Origin: Prescottella soli
GTDB lineage: Bacteria; Actinomycetota; Actinomycetes; Mycobacteriales; Mycobacteriaceae
Direction: 5' to 3'
Assembly: GCF_040024445.1 (NCBI RefSeq)
Contig: NZ_CP157276.1
Span: 868,001 to 932,000 of the forward strand
DNA: 64,000 nucleotides
Position 1 is the first letter of the stretch. The number at the start of each line of letters is the position of its first letter. The translations under genes and the position numbers were made by a program. The notes below the pieces were generated by a model. The model was not told where the DNA came from. It saw only the letters and a list, made by a program, of their open reading frames with translations, and made no database searches. Below are positions 50,874 to 59,996 of the stretch, piece by piece.

Positions 50874-52358
50874 TCAGTCGGCGTGTGCCTCGGCGAGCTG
50901 ATCGCTGCGGATCCAGCACGCGTGGAAGCCGGACGGCACCCGCTGCGGCAGCAGCACTCGCGCAAGCGGTCCCGCGGCGACGTCCTCGGCGTCGAAGATG
51001 TTGATCTCGCCGCGATCCTCCGCCTCGTCGTTCACGAAGCAGACCAGGTAGCCGTCGGTCTCACCGGTCGATCCGTCGCGCGGCGCGAACGGCGCCTCGG
51101 CACCCCACCGTCCCGGCCCGAACTTGTGCTCCTCCTTCGTTCCGGTCTGGGAGTCGAAGCGCACCAGGCCGTCGAAGAGCAACGTCGGTTCGTTTCCGAG
51201 GCTCATGCTGTACGAGTATCGATGCGACTGCCCCATAATCCGCGAATCCACGCTCGGGAACTCGATGTTCGCGTCGTCGAGCGGGGTTTCGGTCGTCGCC
51301 CCGGTCCGGAGGTCGAACCGGTACCGGTACAGCTGCGCATCGAGACGCATGTAGGCGAGCATGCTCGCCAGCGGATGATCGAAGGTCGTCTGGTGCTGCG
51401 GGTTCTTGACGCGGCAGACGTCCATGATGATCTCGTCGCCCTGTTCCCAGGAGTTGACGACGTGGTAGATGTAGCACGGCTTCGCTTCGAACCACCGCAC
51501 CTGCGCGCCGGTGCCGTGCCGCGGGATGACGGCGAAGCGGGACGGCAGTTCCTGGTCGTAGAAGATGCGGTACTTGCCCGCCCTCCGCGCATCCTGATCC
51601 TGAACCAACGGCAGATCCATGAGGATCGAGTAGTTCTTCGTGATTGCGATGTCGTGCGGCAGCCTCGGCGCCGGCAGGTCGACCTGGGTCAGATGCGTCT
51701 GCTGACCGTTCGGCCCGATGATGCCGTAGCGCAGGAAGTTCTGGTCCGGGCCGTAGTCGAACCAGATGAGCTCACCCGTCGACTCGTCGACCTTCGGGTG
51801 GGCCATCATGTCGCCGGCGAAGGTCCCGAGGAAGTCCTGGGCACCGAGCGTCTCCAGCGACAGGGGGTCGATCCCGTACGGGGTTCCGCACAGGTACCAG
51901 GTGGCGAGGACCTGACCGCGATGGAAGATGACGTCGGTGTTCGCGGCGTCCTTGATCCCCAGGCCGTGCCCGTTACCCCACGGGTTGTTCTGCGGGTTCT
52001 CCATCAGACCGGTCCACAGCGCGCGGCCGGCCTCGGATTCCTCCGCGAAGGCACGGGTGCGCACGTATCGGTTGCGGTAGCGGACCTTTCCGTTCTCGAA
52101 GTGGGCGGCGTGAATCATGCCGTCCCCGTCGAACATGTGGTACCGGCCGGGGGCCGCGAACTGACGGTTCGGACCGTTCCGCAGGTACACGCCGTTGAGG
52201 TCCTTGGGGATCTCTCCGATCACGGGCAGTTCGTCGAGCGTCAGCTCCTCCTGCACGGGCGCGAACACACCGAGGAGGTAGGGATTCTCCTCACCGCTGT
52301 TCACCGGGCGGGCGACGGCAATCGGAGCCTCGCCCGCCGATGACTTCGTATTCGTCAT
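50874..52358 (-). CDS. carotenoid cleavage oxygenase family protein
   Basis: 494-residue seven-bladed iron oxygenase that splits a C=C double bond of a carotenoid, stilbene or phenylpropene into two carbonyl products. The four iron histidines are visible: H187 (AHPKVD), H235 (LPHDIA), H299 (YIYHVVNSWEQGDE) and H479 (GFHACW). The family opening is intact (GEIPKDLNGVYLRNGPN). It resembles Rv0654-type and lignostilbene/isoeugenol-cleaving enzymes; the substrate cannot be named. It is the last gene of the PaaN-thiolase-synthetase-thioesterase operon, 48 bases after the thioesterase. Confidence 0.88.
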   Translation of the reverse strand: MTNTKSSAGEAPIAVARPVNSGEENPYLLGVFAPVQEELTLDELPVIGEIPKDLNGVYLRNGPNRQFAAPGRYHMFDGDGMIHAAHFENGKVRYRNRYVRTRAFAEESEAGRALWTGLMENPQNNPWGNGHGLGIKDAANTDVIFHRGQVLATWYLCGTPYGIDPLSLETLGAQDFLGTFAGDMMAHPKVDESTGELIWFDYGPDQNFLRYGIIGPNGQQTHLTQVDLPAPRLPHDIAITKNYSILMDLPLVQDQDARRAGKYRIFYDQELPSRFAVIPRHGTGAQVRWFEAKPCYIYHVVNSWEQGDEIIMDVCRVKNPQHQTTFDHPLASMLAYMRLDAQLYRYRFDLRTGATTETPLDDANIEFPSVDSRIMGQSHRYSYSMSLGNEPTLLFDGLVRFDSQTGTKEEHKFGPGRWGAEAPFAPRDGSTGETDGYLVCFVNDEAEDRGEINIFDAEDVAAGPLARVLLPQRVPSGFHACWIRSDQLAEAHAD

Positions 52359-52406
52359 CGAGTGTTCCTTTCGTCGAAATGACGTGTGGCCCGGTTCACG
52401 GGCAGT

Positions 52407-52868
52407 TCAGGGGTGGAACACCAACTGGGTGCATCGGAACAGGGCGATCGTCCGGCCCTCGTCGTCGCATACAGTCGCGTCCCAGATTTGTGTGCGCCGA
52501 CCGCCGTGCACGCGGACCGCCGTCGCGGTGACGACCCCCGAGCGTGCGGTGCCCAGGTAGTTCGTCTTGAGTTCCACCGTGGTGAAACCCGATGCGCCGG
52601 CCGGCAGCGCGAGTCGGGTACCGATCCCGCAGGCGGTGTCCGCCAACGCGACGACGCTGGCCGCATGGAGGTATCCGTTGGGGGCGAGCACCTTTTCGAG
52701 AACGGGCAGCTCCCCGACCACCTTCTCCGCGGACGCCTCGAGGACCCGCATGCCGATCGTTCCCGGCAAGCGGCCCTCGAGCATGTCGGTCAACTCTTCC
52801 GCGAGGGGTCGGTCCACGCCGGTCGGTGTCGCGCGCGGCGCGGCCACCGGGGTTGTGTTCTCACCCAT
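52407..52868 (-). CDS. PaaI-type hotdog thioesterase
   Basis: 153-residue 4HBT-family acyl-CoA thioesterase. The hotdog signature PNGYLHAASVVALADTAC, with the catalytic Asp/Asn region, and FTTVELKTNYLGTARSG are typical of PaaI-like enzymes. It probably hydrolyses a dead-end aryl- or acyl-CoA and spares CoA. Three bases separate it from the acyl-CoA synthetase gene upstream, a clear operon link. Confidence 0.85.
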   Translation of the reverse strand: MGENTTPVAAPRATPTGVDRPLAEELTDMLEGRLPGTIGMRVLEASAEKVVGELPVLEKVLAPNGYLHAASVVALADTACGIGTRLALPAGASGFTTVELKTNYLGTARSGVVTATAVRVHGGRRTQIWDATVCDDEGRTIALFRCTQLVFHP

Positions 52869-52871
52869 GGT

Positions 52872-54611
52872 TCAGCCGTTCTGCGCGATCTCGACACGCA
52901 ACTCGCGGCGTTGCAGCTTGCCGACCGGGTTGCGGGGCAGTTCGTCGACCGTCACGAGCTTCTCCGGCAGCTTGAACGACGCCACGTCCTTCGCACGCAG
53001 GAAGCCGACGAGGTCGTCGAGTGCGACCTCCTCCCCCGGCACGGGAACGACCACAGCGCAACACTTCTCGCCGAGGACCACGTCGTCGTAGCCGACGACC
53101 GCGACATCCGAGACCGCGGGGTGCTCGAGGAGCAGTCCCTCGATCTCGGCCGGCGCGATGTTCATCCCGCCCCGGATGATGATCTCCTTGCTGCGGTCGA
53201 CGAACTTCAGGTACTCGCCGGACTCACCGCACAGCTCGAATACGTCTCCGCTGCACAGGTATCCATCGTCGTCGAACGGGCTGCTCGCCGCCGTGCCCGC
53301 GAGGTACCCGGCGAAGACGGTGGGCCCCTTCAGTCGCAGCTCACCGCGCCCGCCGAGCTCGGTGACCACCTCACCCGTCGCCACGTCGACGAGGCGGACC
53401 GATGTCCGCTCCGCCACCGACGTGACCCAGGTTTTGCTGGTCGCGCCGTAGTTCGGAAGGTACTCGGCGCGCACCATGGGATCCGGTGTGTCCGACGGCG
53501 CGCCGAGCAGGCAGACTCCCTCGTTGGATCCGAAGAAGTTGAGGACCTCGATGCCGAGATCGTTCTGCCAGTCGCGGACGACGCCGGGCGGAAGCGGTGC
53601 GCCGCCCGAGCCGACCCTACGCAGCGACGAGAGGTCGAACGTGGCGCGCAGGCCCGAATTCTGAAGCAGCATACTGAGAATCGCCGGCGGCATGCTCGTG
53701 TGGGTGGCGCGGTGCCGCTGGATCTGATCGAGGTACACCGCGAGATCGAGCGGGTGGTGCTGGACGAGGTGCCCGCCGCCGAGCAGCCACGGCAGCAGTG
53801 ACGTCGCGAACCCGGCCATGTTGACCATCGGGAACGGCCCGACGATGACGGAATCCGGTTCCGTCTGCAAACCGTCCTGAACTGCCTCCCCGATGGCCAG
53901 CCAGTCGGCGTGGCACCGCGGAACCCCCTTCGGCGCCGCCTCCGTTCCGCTGGTCCAGCAGATCGTGATGCAGTCGTTGACGGTTCGCGCGAGCTGCCGA
54001 TACGCACGACGCACCGCGTCGACCTCGTCCGGGGTCGCGGGGTCGCGGTCCAGTGGCACACCGGCGCCGTCGGCAGCCGACCCGAAGGTGAAGACGTGCC
54101 GCAGGGAGGGAAGCTCACCGACCAGGGAGAGAGCCTCGAGGTGGGGCGTCCGGTCGTGCAGACTCGTCGCGGTCACGACGCCGACCGCATCGGACGCCGC
54201 CACGATTCGGCTCAGCTCGTGCCGTCGGTACGACGCCGGCATCGGTGCCGCGATCGCCCCGAGCCGCCACAACGCGAAGTAGGTAGCGGTGAGCGCAACC
54301 GAGTTCGGGAGCAGAACTGCCACGGTGTCTCCCGGGCACACCTGGCTCGCATGGAGTTTCGCGGCGATGTCGTCGACCTTCGCATCGAACTCCGCCCAGG
54401 TCAGGGATTCCGGCGCGATTCCCGCGAGCTCCGGCAGATTCCCGGGGTCGGTGACCGCGGGTGCGCCGGGCCGGGCCTCGACGTGCCCGTCGAGAAGGTC
54501 GAGCACGGTGTCGGGGCGCCACCACCCGCGGGCGAGGTAGGCGTCGACCCGGTCGTCCGGGTGACATGCGCGTAACCGGCTGGAGGACAGGTTGTCCGCA
54601 GTGACGTTCAT
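52872..54611 (-). CDS. acyl-CoA synthetase (AMP-forming), operon copy
   Basis: 579-residue ANL-family ligase that activates a carboxylic acid to its CoA ester with ATP. The P-loop-like motif is TSGTEAAPKG at residues 220-229 (Glu in place of the usual Thr). Further motifs are NFFGSNEGV, the Asp in YLCSGDVFEL, the hinge VDRSKEIIIRGG and the catalytic Lys in NPVGKLQRREL near 565. ATG 54611 has GGAAG upstream. It shares low similarity with the second synthetase at 59997, so the two are not recent duplicates. Confidence 0.88.
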   Translation of the reverse strand: MNVTADNLSSSRLRACHPDDRVDAYLARGWWRPDTVLDLLDGHVEARPGAPAVTDPGNLPELAGIAPESLTWAEFDAKVDDIAAKLHASQVCPGDTVAVLLPNSVALTATYFALWRLGAIAAPMPASYRRHELSRIVAASDAVGVVTATSLHDRTPHLEALSLVGELPSLRHVFTFGSAADGAGVPLDRDPATPDEVDAVRRAYRQLARTVNDCITICWTSGTEAAPKGVPRCHADWLAIGEAVQDGLQTEPDSVIVGPFPMVNMAGFATSLLPWLLGGGHLVQHHPLDLAVYLDQIQRHRATHTSMPPAILSMLLQNSGLRATFDLSSLRRVGSGGAPLPPGVVRDWQNDLGIEVLNFFGSNEGVCLLGAPSDTPDPMVRAEYLPNYGATSKTWVTSVAERTSVRLVDVATGEVVTELGGRGELRLKGPTVFAGYLAGTAASSPFDDDGYLCSGDVFELCGESGEYLKFVDRSKEIIIRGGMNIAPAEIEGLLLEHPAVSDVAVVGYDDVVLGEKCCAVVVPVPGEEVALDDLVGFLRAKDVASFKLPEKLVTVDELPRNPVGKLQRRELRVEIAQNG

Positions 54612-54648
54612 TGGTTCCACTTCCTTGGACGATCGAGGGTGCGGGCGC

Positions 54649-55854
54649 TCATCCGAGTCGCCGGATGACGACGGCTGCACCGAGTCCGAGTGCCGCCGGA
54701 ATGGTGATCAGCGCGTACTCGCCGTCGATGCGACGCAGCTGGTCGAGTGCGTTGACCAGCAATACGCCGCCACCAGCACCGAGGGGATGGCCGGTCGCCA
54801 TCGATCCGCCGTTGGGGTTGACCTTGTCCGGGTCGAGCTTCAGCTCCCGGATCATCAGGAGCACCGAGGCGGCAAAGGATTCGTTCGCTTCGACGACATC
54901 GAGTCGGTCGGCGGAGATCCCGGCGTTGTCGAGGGCACGTCGCGATGCCACCGCCGAGGCGGTCAGCAACGGTGAGCGCACCGCCGCCTGCGCGACGCCG
55001 ACCACCTCCGCCACGGGCTCGGAGCCGATCCGTGCCGACGCAGCTCGTGTGCCGAGCACCGCGACCGCCGCACCGTCGGACAGCTGCGGCGCGGTCGCCG
55101 CGGTGTGCAGCCCGACGGCGGGACGCGGCGCGCCGGGTAGCCGCCGCGCCACCCGCTCCCAGAGCGGGTCCTGACCGAACAGCGGTGCCAGGTCCGCGAG
55201 ACCGGCGAGGCTGATGTCGTCTCGGGGCCCTTCGTCCGCGGTGAGGATCGTCCCGGTTCCCGAGCGCACCGGCACGATCGAGTCCGACGTGGGTGCGGCG
55301 AGGGCCCGGCGGTGCGAGGTGACGGCGCACTCGTCGAGTTCGGCTCGCGTGAATCCGTACTGCGCGGCGGTGAGATCCGCCGATACACCGATCGTGACGT
55401 ACCCGGTTCGTTCGCCGAGGTCGGCGTCGTCCGCGAAGGCAGGCCGGTCGGACATCATCGGCACGCGCGACATCGATTCGACGCCGCCGGCCACGACGAC
55501 ATCGGCGATTCCCGACGCGATCTTGGCGGACGCCGTCTCGATCGCGTCGAGTCCCGAACAACACAGTCTCGACACCACACCGGCGCCCACGGCGTCCGGC
55601 CATCCGGCCCACAGGGCCGCAGAGCGTGCGACGTTGCCGCCCTGGTCCCCGACGGCGGTGCTCGTCCCGATCAGGATGTCGTCCACCACATCCGGCGGCA
55701 GGCCACGCTCCTGAACGGCCGAGAACAACTGGGCCAGAAGGTCGTAGGCCGGGACGTCCGCGAGGGTCCCGCCGTGTCGGCGGACACGGGCCTTGGGGGT
55801 TCGGACGGCGTCGTACACGAAGACACCGTTGGAGAACTGGGACACGACCTTCAC
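54649..55854 (-). CDS. thiolase family protein lacking the second catalytic cysteine
   Basis: 401-residue thiolase-fold protein. The nucleophilic cysteine is present (C98 in RLCCSGLDAI), as are the NEsFA motif (EANESFAA) and the histidine motif GGSMATGHPLGAGG (H356). The C-terminal CxGGG motif, whose cysteine shuttles the proton, is replaced by TIPAALGLG: proline 386 stands where the cysteine is expected. It may be a thiolase with altered chemistry, a Claisen-type or hydrolytic enzyme, or inactive. Four bases overlap with the PaaN gene. Confidence 0.82.
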   Translation of the reverse strand: MKVVSQFSNGVFVYDAVRTPKARVRRHGGTLADVPAYDLLAQLFSAVQERGLPPDVVDDILIGTSTAVGDQGGNVARSAALWAGWPDAVGAGVVSRLCCSGLDAIETASAKIASGIADVVVAGGVESMSRVPMMSDRPAFADDADLGERTGYVTIGVSADLTAAQYGFTRAELDECAVTSHRRALAAPTSDSIVPVRSGTGTILTADEGPRDDISLAGLADLAPLFGQDPLWERVARRLPGAPRPAVGLHTAATAPQLSDGAAVAVLGTRAASARIGSEPVAEVVGVAQAAVRSPLLTASAVASRRALDNAGISADRLDVVEANESFAASVLLMIRELKLDPDKVNPNGGSMATGHPLGAGGGVLLVNALDQLRRIDGEYALITIPAALGLGAAVVIRRLG

Positions 55855-57509
55855 CCCTCCACCTGACGGCGATCCTGGACCATGCGGAATCGCCCGGCGA
55901 CGAAGGACTCGTCGGTGAGCGTCGCGTTGCCCGCCGGATTCAGGCCGGTGACGTGGTAGTCGCTGTAGGCGGCCGCGTACTGCATCGGCATCGACGAGAC
56001 CAGGTTCGCCGACAGAGACGCGCCCGCATCCGCGTACGCGTCGGCGATCGCGTCGACGGCCTCGTCGTCGGTGCAGTAGAGGTACGAGCTGATGGCGCCG
56101 TGCCTGCGGACGCTCGCGGTCGCGTGCTCGACGGCCGCGTCCCGATCGGCGCAGTCGATGATGAACGCCACCGGGCCGAACTGCTCACCGTCGGGCAGCT
56201 GGTTCCCGCGCCGGGGGTCGACCCGGACGAGCAGCGGGGTCACCGCGCGCGCCTTCGGGTACTCGGGGTGGGCGTAGGCCACGGGCCGACGGACGAGGGT
56301 GCCGTCCGCCTCGGCCCGGTCCGCGAGTGCGTCGAGCGCCTGCAGGGTCGTCTCCGACTGGAGGGCTCCGCAGACGGCGGCGGCGCGACGCGGCGCCCCG
56401 GCGAGGTCGTCGATCGCCGAGTGGAGCGCCGCGACGACGTCGTCACGCGAGACGCGGCCGGCGTCCGTGAGAACACCGGCGTCCGGAATGTAGATGTTCT
56501 GGGGCGTCGTGCACATCTGGCCGCTGAACAGCGAGAGGCCGCCGGCCAGGGTGCGCATGGTGGCGGACAGATCCCGGACCGAGTCGAGGATGACGGTGTT
56601 GACGCCGGCGGTCTCCGTGAACACGAGGGCGCTCTCGACGTTGCGCTCGAGCCACGTCCCGAACGCCTGGCTGCCGGTGAAGTCGACGATGCGCGTGGCC
56701 TGGTCCGTGGCCAGCCGGGCGGCGATGGGTTCGTCCACGGTGTCGACGACGAGCTGGACCGCGTCGGCGGGCAGTCCGGCCTCGGTCAGAACGTCCCGGA
56801 TGATGCTCACGGCCAGTGCTGTCGCGAGCACCGACCGAGGATGCGGCTTGACCAGGACCGGGTTGCCGGTGGCCAGGTTGGCGAGAATCGCCGGGTAGGC
56901 GTTCCACGCCGGAAACGACGCGCAGGCGATGACGAGCGCCGTGCCGAAGGGGCGCGGACGGAACCGCTTGCGCAGCGTGACATCCGACTTCCCGAACGTC
57001 TGCTGCCACGTCACCTGGCCGGGCACGCGGCTCATGGCCGCCCACGCCATCGCGACGGCTTCCAGACCGCGGTCGAGGGCGTTGGTCCCGCTGCCGCTGC
57101 AGGCCATGTTGAGGCTCTGTCCGGTGGTGTGGGACGTGACCGCGGCGAATTCCTGGCCCCGCAGGTGAATTCGGTTCAGGGCTTCGAGACACACACCCAC
57201 CCGCTGCTCGACGCCGGCGTCGCGCAGGGCTGCCGCTGCCCGTGCGGCGCCGTCGAGTGCTTCGTCGGCGGAGGGAGCGCTGTACGTGACGTTCAGCGCC
57301 CGACCGGTGTACGGCGACACCTCGTCGGCGGTGATGAAGGTCTGCGTCTGCGCCGAAAGATGCAGCGTTGCACCGTCATAGGCGCCAACGAAGGCTTCCG
57401 CCTGCTGGGAGTCGGGCGGGGTGACGGCGGTGTACCCGGTCCACGCCGAGCGTGTCCGGTTGGCGTCCACTGCGGACTGCAGCAGATCGAGATGTGTTTC
57501 GAAGAACAT
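55851..57509 (-). CDS. PaaN-type aldehyde dehydrogenase
   Basis: 552-residue aldehyde dehydrogenase of the PaaN (phenylacetic acid degradation) subgroup. The catalytic Cys is C333 (SGQMCTTPQNIY), the general base E299 (VFTETAG), and the NAD region is KPHPRSVLA and DFTGSQAFG. It oxidises an aldehyde to an acid. As the first gene of an operon ending in a C=C-cleaving oxygenase, it is well placed to take the aldehyde product. The substrate is inferred only. Confidence 0.87.
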   Translation of the reverse strand: MFFETHLDLLQSAVDANRTRSAWTGYTAVTPPDSQQAEAFVGAYDGATLHLSAQTQTFITADEVSPYTGRALNVTYSAPSADEALDGAARAAAALRDAGVEQRVGVCLEALNRIHLRGQEFAAVTSHTTGQSLNMACSGSGTNALDRGLEAVAMAWAAMSRVPGQVTWQQTFGKSDVTLRKRFRPRPFGTALVIACASFPAWNAYPAILANLATGNPVLVKPHPRSVLATALAVSIIRDVLTEAGLPADAVQLVVDTVDEPIAARLATDQATRIVDFTGSQAFGTWLERNVESALVFTETAGVNTVILDSVRDLSATMRTLAGGLSLFSGQMCTTPQNIYIPDAGVLTDAGRVSRDDVVAALHSAIDDLAGAPRRAAAVCGALQSETTLQALDALADRAEADGTLVRRPVAYAHPEYPKARAVTPLLVRVDPRRGNQLPDGEQFGPVAFIIDCADRDAAVEHATASVRRHGAISSYLYCTDDEAVDAIADAYADAGASLSANLVSSMPMQYAAAYSDYHVTGLNPAGNATLTDESFVAGRFRMVQDRRQVEG

Positions 57510-57598
57510 GAAGGCTCGTTCCTGTCGACGGGGTGCGACTCGTTGAGCGACATCGGCGGGTCTGCTTCGGAGGTCTGGGCATCCGGTTCACGCATGCC

Positions 57599-57624
57599 GG
57601 TCACTACTGTTATTGAAGTGAACC
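57599..57624 (-). promoter_or_regulatory. probable operator of the PaaN operon
   Basis: On the minus strand GGTTCACT and AGTGACC arms flank a core that starts ACTTCAATAA (57619-57610). The same ten-base core occurs before the second acyl-CoA synthetase gene at 59958-59967. TTGACA-like sequences (57635-57650 region) lie upstream and could be the -35. The regulator is most likely the adjacent tandem HxlR protein; this is inference. The remaining 57510-57741 shows nothing else clear. Confidence 0.6.
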
Positions 57625-57741
57625 AAGCCACGCAACGGTTGTCAACGGTCAACTGCTCGGAGAATCCGGGATCACAGGGATCTCAGAGGGATCGCGAACC
57701 GGCGGCCACCACGGGCACGGCGGCCGGGCGAACCGATCGGG

Positions 57742-58659
57742 TCAGGACTCGAAGATGACGGTCGTGCGCTCGAGGTCGGCGTCGCAGCCGCGGCAACGGA
57801 GAGCGGGCTGCAACCAGTTGCCGCAGCTCTCGTGACGCAGCTTGGGCCCCAGCTGCTCGGGTGATACGCCCGGGTGCGCGGTCAGCGTCCAGGCGAGGAG
57901 GAAGGCGAAGATCGGGAACAGCGCCCGCCCCCGGGGAGTCAGCACGTACTCGCGTCCGCCTTCGCTGCGGGTGAGTATCTGCACGTCGGAGAGTCGGGCC
58001 AGCCGCTCGGTGAGGGTCGTGGGCGAGATCTTCAGGATGGACTGGAACTCACCGAAGCGCCGGACACCCGACAACGCGAGCCCCGTGACCAGGGCGCTCC
58101 ACCGGTCCCCGATCGCCTCCATCACCTCGGTGAACTGGAGATCGGCCCGGCTCAGGGCCGGCGAGTTCCGGGTCGACCGCCGTCGGCTCCCCCGCGCCAC
58201 CAGGACCAACGAGTCGCGGTCCATCTCGAGCCGGGCGTCCCGCGGCTTGACCGCCTCCCCGCAGTGCCGGCACACCAGTTCCGGTGGCCCCCGATGCCCG
58301 CAGTCCACGTGCACCATCTCGGGCTGGAGCAGACCCTCGGCAGACCATTCCCGCTGCCACGACCACACGCTGACGAGGAATTGCCACGTCGCCAGGCCGA
58401 GGTCGGTGAGCATGTAGTCGTGCCGCTCGTGGCCTCCCGACTGCGGGCGCCGCTCCATCAACCCCGCGTCGACCAGCGCGTTCAGGCGCGACGACAGCAC
58501 CGCGGGCGGGGCGCCGGTCCGGTCGATCCACTGGCTGAAACGACGCACGTGGTCGACGAACGCGTCGCGGATGACGGCGACGGTCAGGCGGTCGCCGAGC
58601 AGGTCGATGGTCTGCGCCACCGGACTCGGCGCCACAGCGGCCCCCGCACCGTCGACCAC
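57742..58659 (-). CDS. tandem HxlR-type transcriptional regulator with two zinc-ribbon-like segments
   Basis: 305-residue regulator made of two winged-helix HxlR units. Unit 1 covers about residues 10-110 (IDLLGDRLTVAVIRDAF, LSSRLNALVDAGLMERR), unit 2 about 175-260 (MEAIGDRWSALVTGLAL, LTERLARLSDVQILTR). Each is followed by a CxxC pair segment: C120/C130/C133 (CGHRGPPELVCRHCG) and C279/C289/C292 (CGNWLQPALRCRGC). Ordinary HxlR proteins are about 110 residues with one unit. GTG 58659 is chosen (GGAAGG nine bases upstream); GTG 58665 is possible. It lies between thiolase 2 and the PaaN operon. Confidence 0.8.
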   Translation of the reverse strand: MVDGAGAAVAPSPVAQTIDLLGDRLTVAVIRDAFVDHVRRFSQWIDRTGAPPAVLSSRLNALVDAGLMERRPQSGGHERHDYMLTDLGLATWQFLVSVWSWQREWSAEGLLQPEMVHVDCGHRGPPELVCRHCGEAVKPRDARLEMDRDSLVLVARGSRRRSTRNSPALSRADLQFTEVMEAIGDRWSALVTGLALSGVRRFGEFQSILKISPTTLTERLARLSDVQILTRSEGGREYVLTPRGRALFPIFAFLLAWTLTAHPGVSPEQLGPKLRHESCGNWLQPALRCRGCDADLERTTVIFES

Positions 58660-58702
58660 GGCCACCCGCCTTCCCGAACTGCCGCCCGCCGCACCGATCG
58701 CG

Positions 58703-59899
58703 TCAGGCCTCCAACACAATAGCGATGCCCTGCCCCACCCCGATGCAGGCGGAGGCGACGCCGATTCCGCCGCCGAGACGGCGCAGGTGTCGCAGGCAGT
58801 CGATGACCACCCGGGCGGCCGACGCACCGAGCGGATGTCCCATCGCGATCGCCCCGCCGAACGGGTTGACCCGCTCGGCCGAGATGCCGGGAAGCTCACG
58901 CAGACACGAGAGGACCACCGCCGCGAACGCCTCGTTCAGTTCGAGCACGCGGACGTCCTCGGGCCTGCGCCCCGCCCGGTCCAAGGCCTTCCCGATCGCC
59001 GCGACCGGAGCCAGCGCGAACAGTTCCGGCTCGATACCCACGACCGCCGACGACAGGACCCTGCCGAGCGGCTCGACACCGAGATCGGCCGCGGCGGCCC
59101 CGCTCGCCACCAGCGCGGCGACCGCGCCGTCGCTGACCGGCGAGGAGTTCCCCGCCGTCACGCTCCCCTGCGGCGAGAACGCCGGCCGCAACGCGGCGAG
59201 CGCGGCCCGGTCGGCGGCGCGGATCGGTTCGTCACGCTCCAGACCGGCCTGCGCAGTCACGAATCCGTCGTGCACACCGTCGGCCCACGCCCGGGCCGCG
59301 AGTTCGTGCGACCGCAGGGCCCACTCGTCTTGTTCGAGGCGACCGACGCCCTGGCGTTCGGCCACCAGTTCGGCCGACCGGCCCAGCGATTCGACCCACG
59401 GTGCGGGAAACCGCGGGTTGGTCATGCGCCATCCGACGGTCGTGGGCACCAGGTCGAGCGCACGCGGAAAGGCGGTGTCGACCGGGGGCAGGACGTAGGG
59501 CGCCCGGCTCATGCTCTCCGAGCCCCCGGCGATCACGACGTCCGCGTCACCGACCGCGACCCGACGCGTGGCGGACAGCACCGCCTCGGCGCCGGATCCG
59601 CACAACCGGTTGACCGAGACTCCCGGGATCGTGTGCGGCAGCCCCGCGAGCAGCAGGGCCATCCGGGCGATGTTGCGGTTGTCCTCACCTGCGCCGTTCG
59701 CGTTTCCCCAGACGACGTCGTCGATGCGTGCGGGATCGAGTTCGGGGTGTCGGCCGACCAGGTCCGCGATCGGTAGCGCCGCGAGGTCGTCCGCACGGAT
59801 GCCCGACAGTGCACCCCGAGCGGAACCGAACGGCGTTCGGACCGCGTCGATCACCCACGGTGTCCGCGCATCCGCTGCCGAAGTAGCGAGTCGGGTCAT
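58703..59899 (-). CDS. acetyl-CoA acyltransferase (thiolase), complete active site
   Basis: 398-residue thiolase that cleaves 3-ketoacyl-CoA. All catalytic motifs are present: nucleophile in VNRLCGSGAEAV, NEAFAA, GGAIAMGHPLGAS, and the second cysteine in SACIGVGQGIA near the C-terminus. ATG 59899 has GGAGAG upstream; the longer frame is not needed. It resembles PcaF/FadA-type enzymes. It lies divergent from the second synthetase across 97 bases and upstream of the HxlR gene, and probably supplies the thiolysis step that the operon thiolase may lack. Confidence 0.9.
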   Translation of the reverse strand: MTRLATSAADARTPWVIDAVRTPFGSARGALSGIRADDLAALPIADLVGRHPELDPARIDDVVWGNANGAGEDNRNIARMALLLAGLPHTIPGVSVNRLCGSGAEAVLSATRRVAVGDADVVIAGGSESMSRAPYVLPPVDTAFPRALDLVPTTVGWRMTNPRFPAPWVESLGRSAELVAERQGVGRLEQDEWALRSHELAARAWADGVHDGFVTAQAGLERDEPIRAADRAALAALRPAFSPQGSVTAGNSSPVSDGAVAALVASGAAAADLGVEPLGRVLSSAVVGIEPELFALAPVAAIGKALDRAGRRPEDVRVLELNEAFAAVVLSCLRELPGISAERVNPFGGAIAMGHPLGASAARVVIDCLRHLRRLGGGIGVASACIGVGQGIAIVLEA

Positions 59900-59955
59900 G
59901 ACGCTCTCCTCTCCTGCCGGCGCCGAACTGTTGCGCAAACCGGGCCGGACGTTGT

Positions 59956-59973
59956 CTACTTCAATAAGTGTAG
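59956..59973 (+). promoter_or_regulatory. probable operator before synthetase 2 / thiolase 2
   Basis: CTACTTCAATAAGTGTAG is a near-palindrome in the divergent region of the thiolase 2 and synthetase 2 genes. Its core ACTTCAATAA is identical to that before the PaaN operon (57619-57610). It lies about 25-40 bases before the ATG, overlapping the likely promoter. Confidence 0.6.
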
Positions 59974-59996
59974 CGAAATGGAGGAGTACAGCTCAC

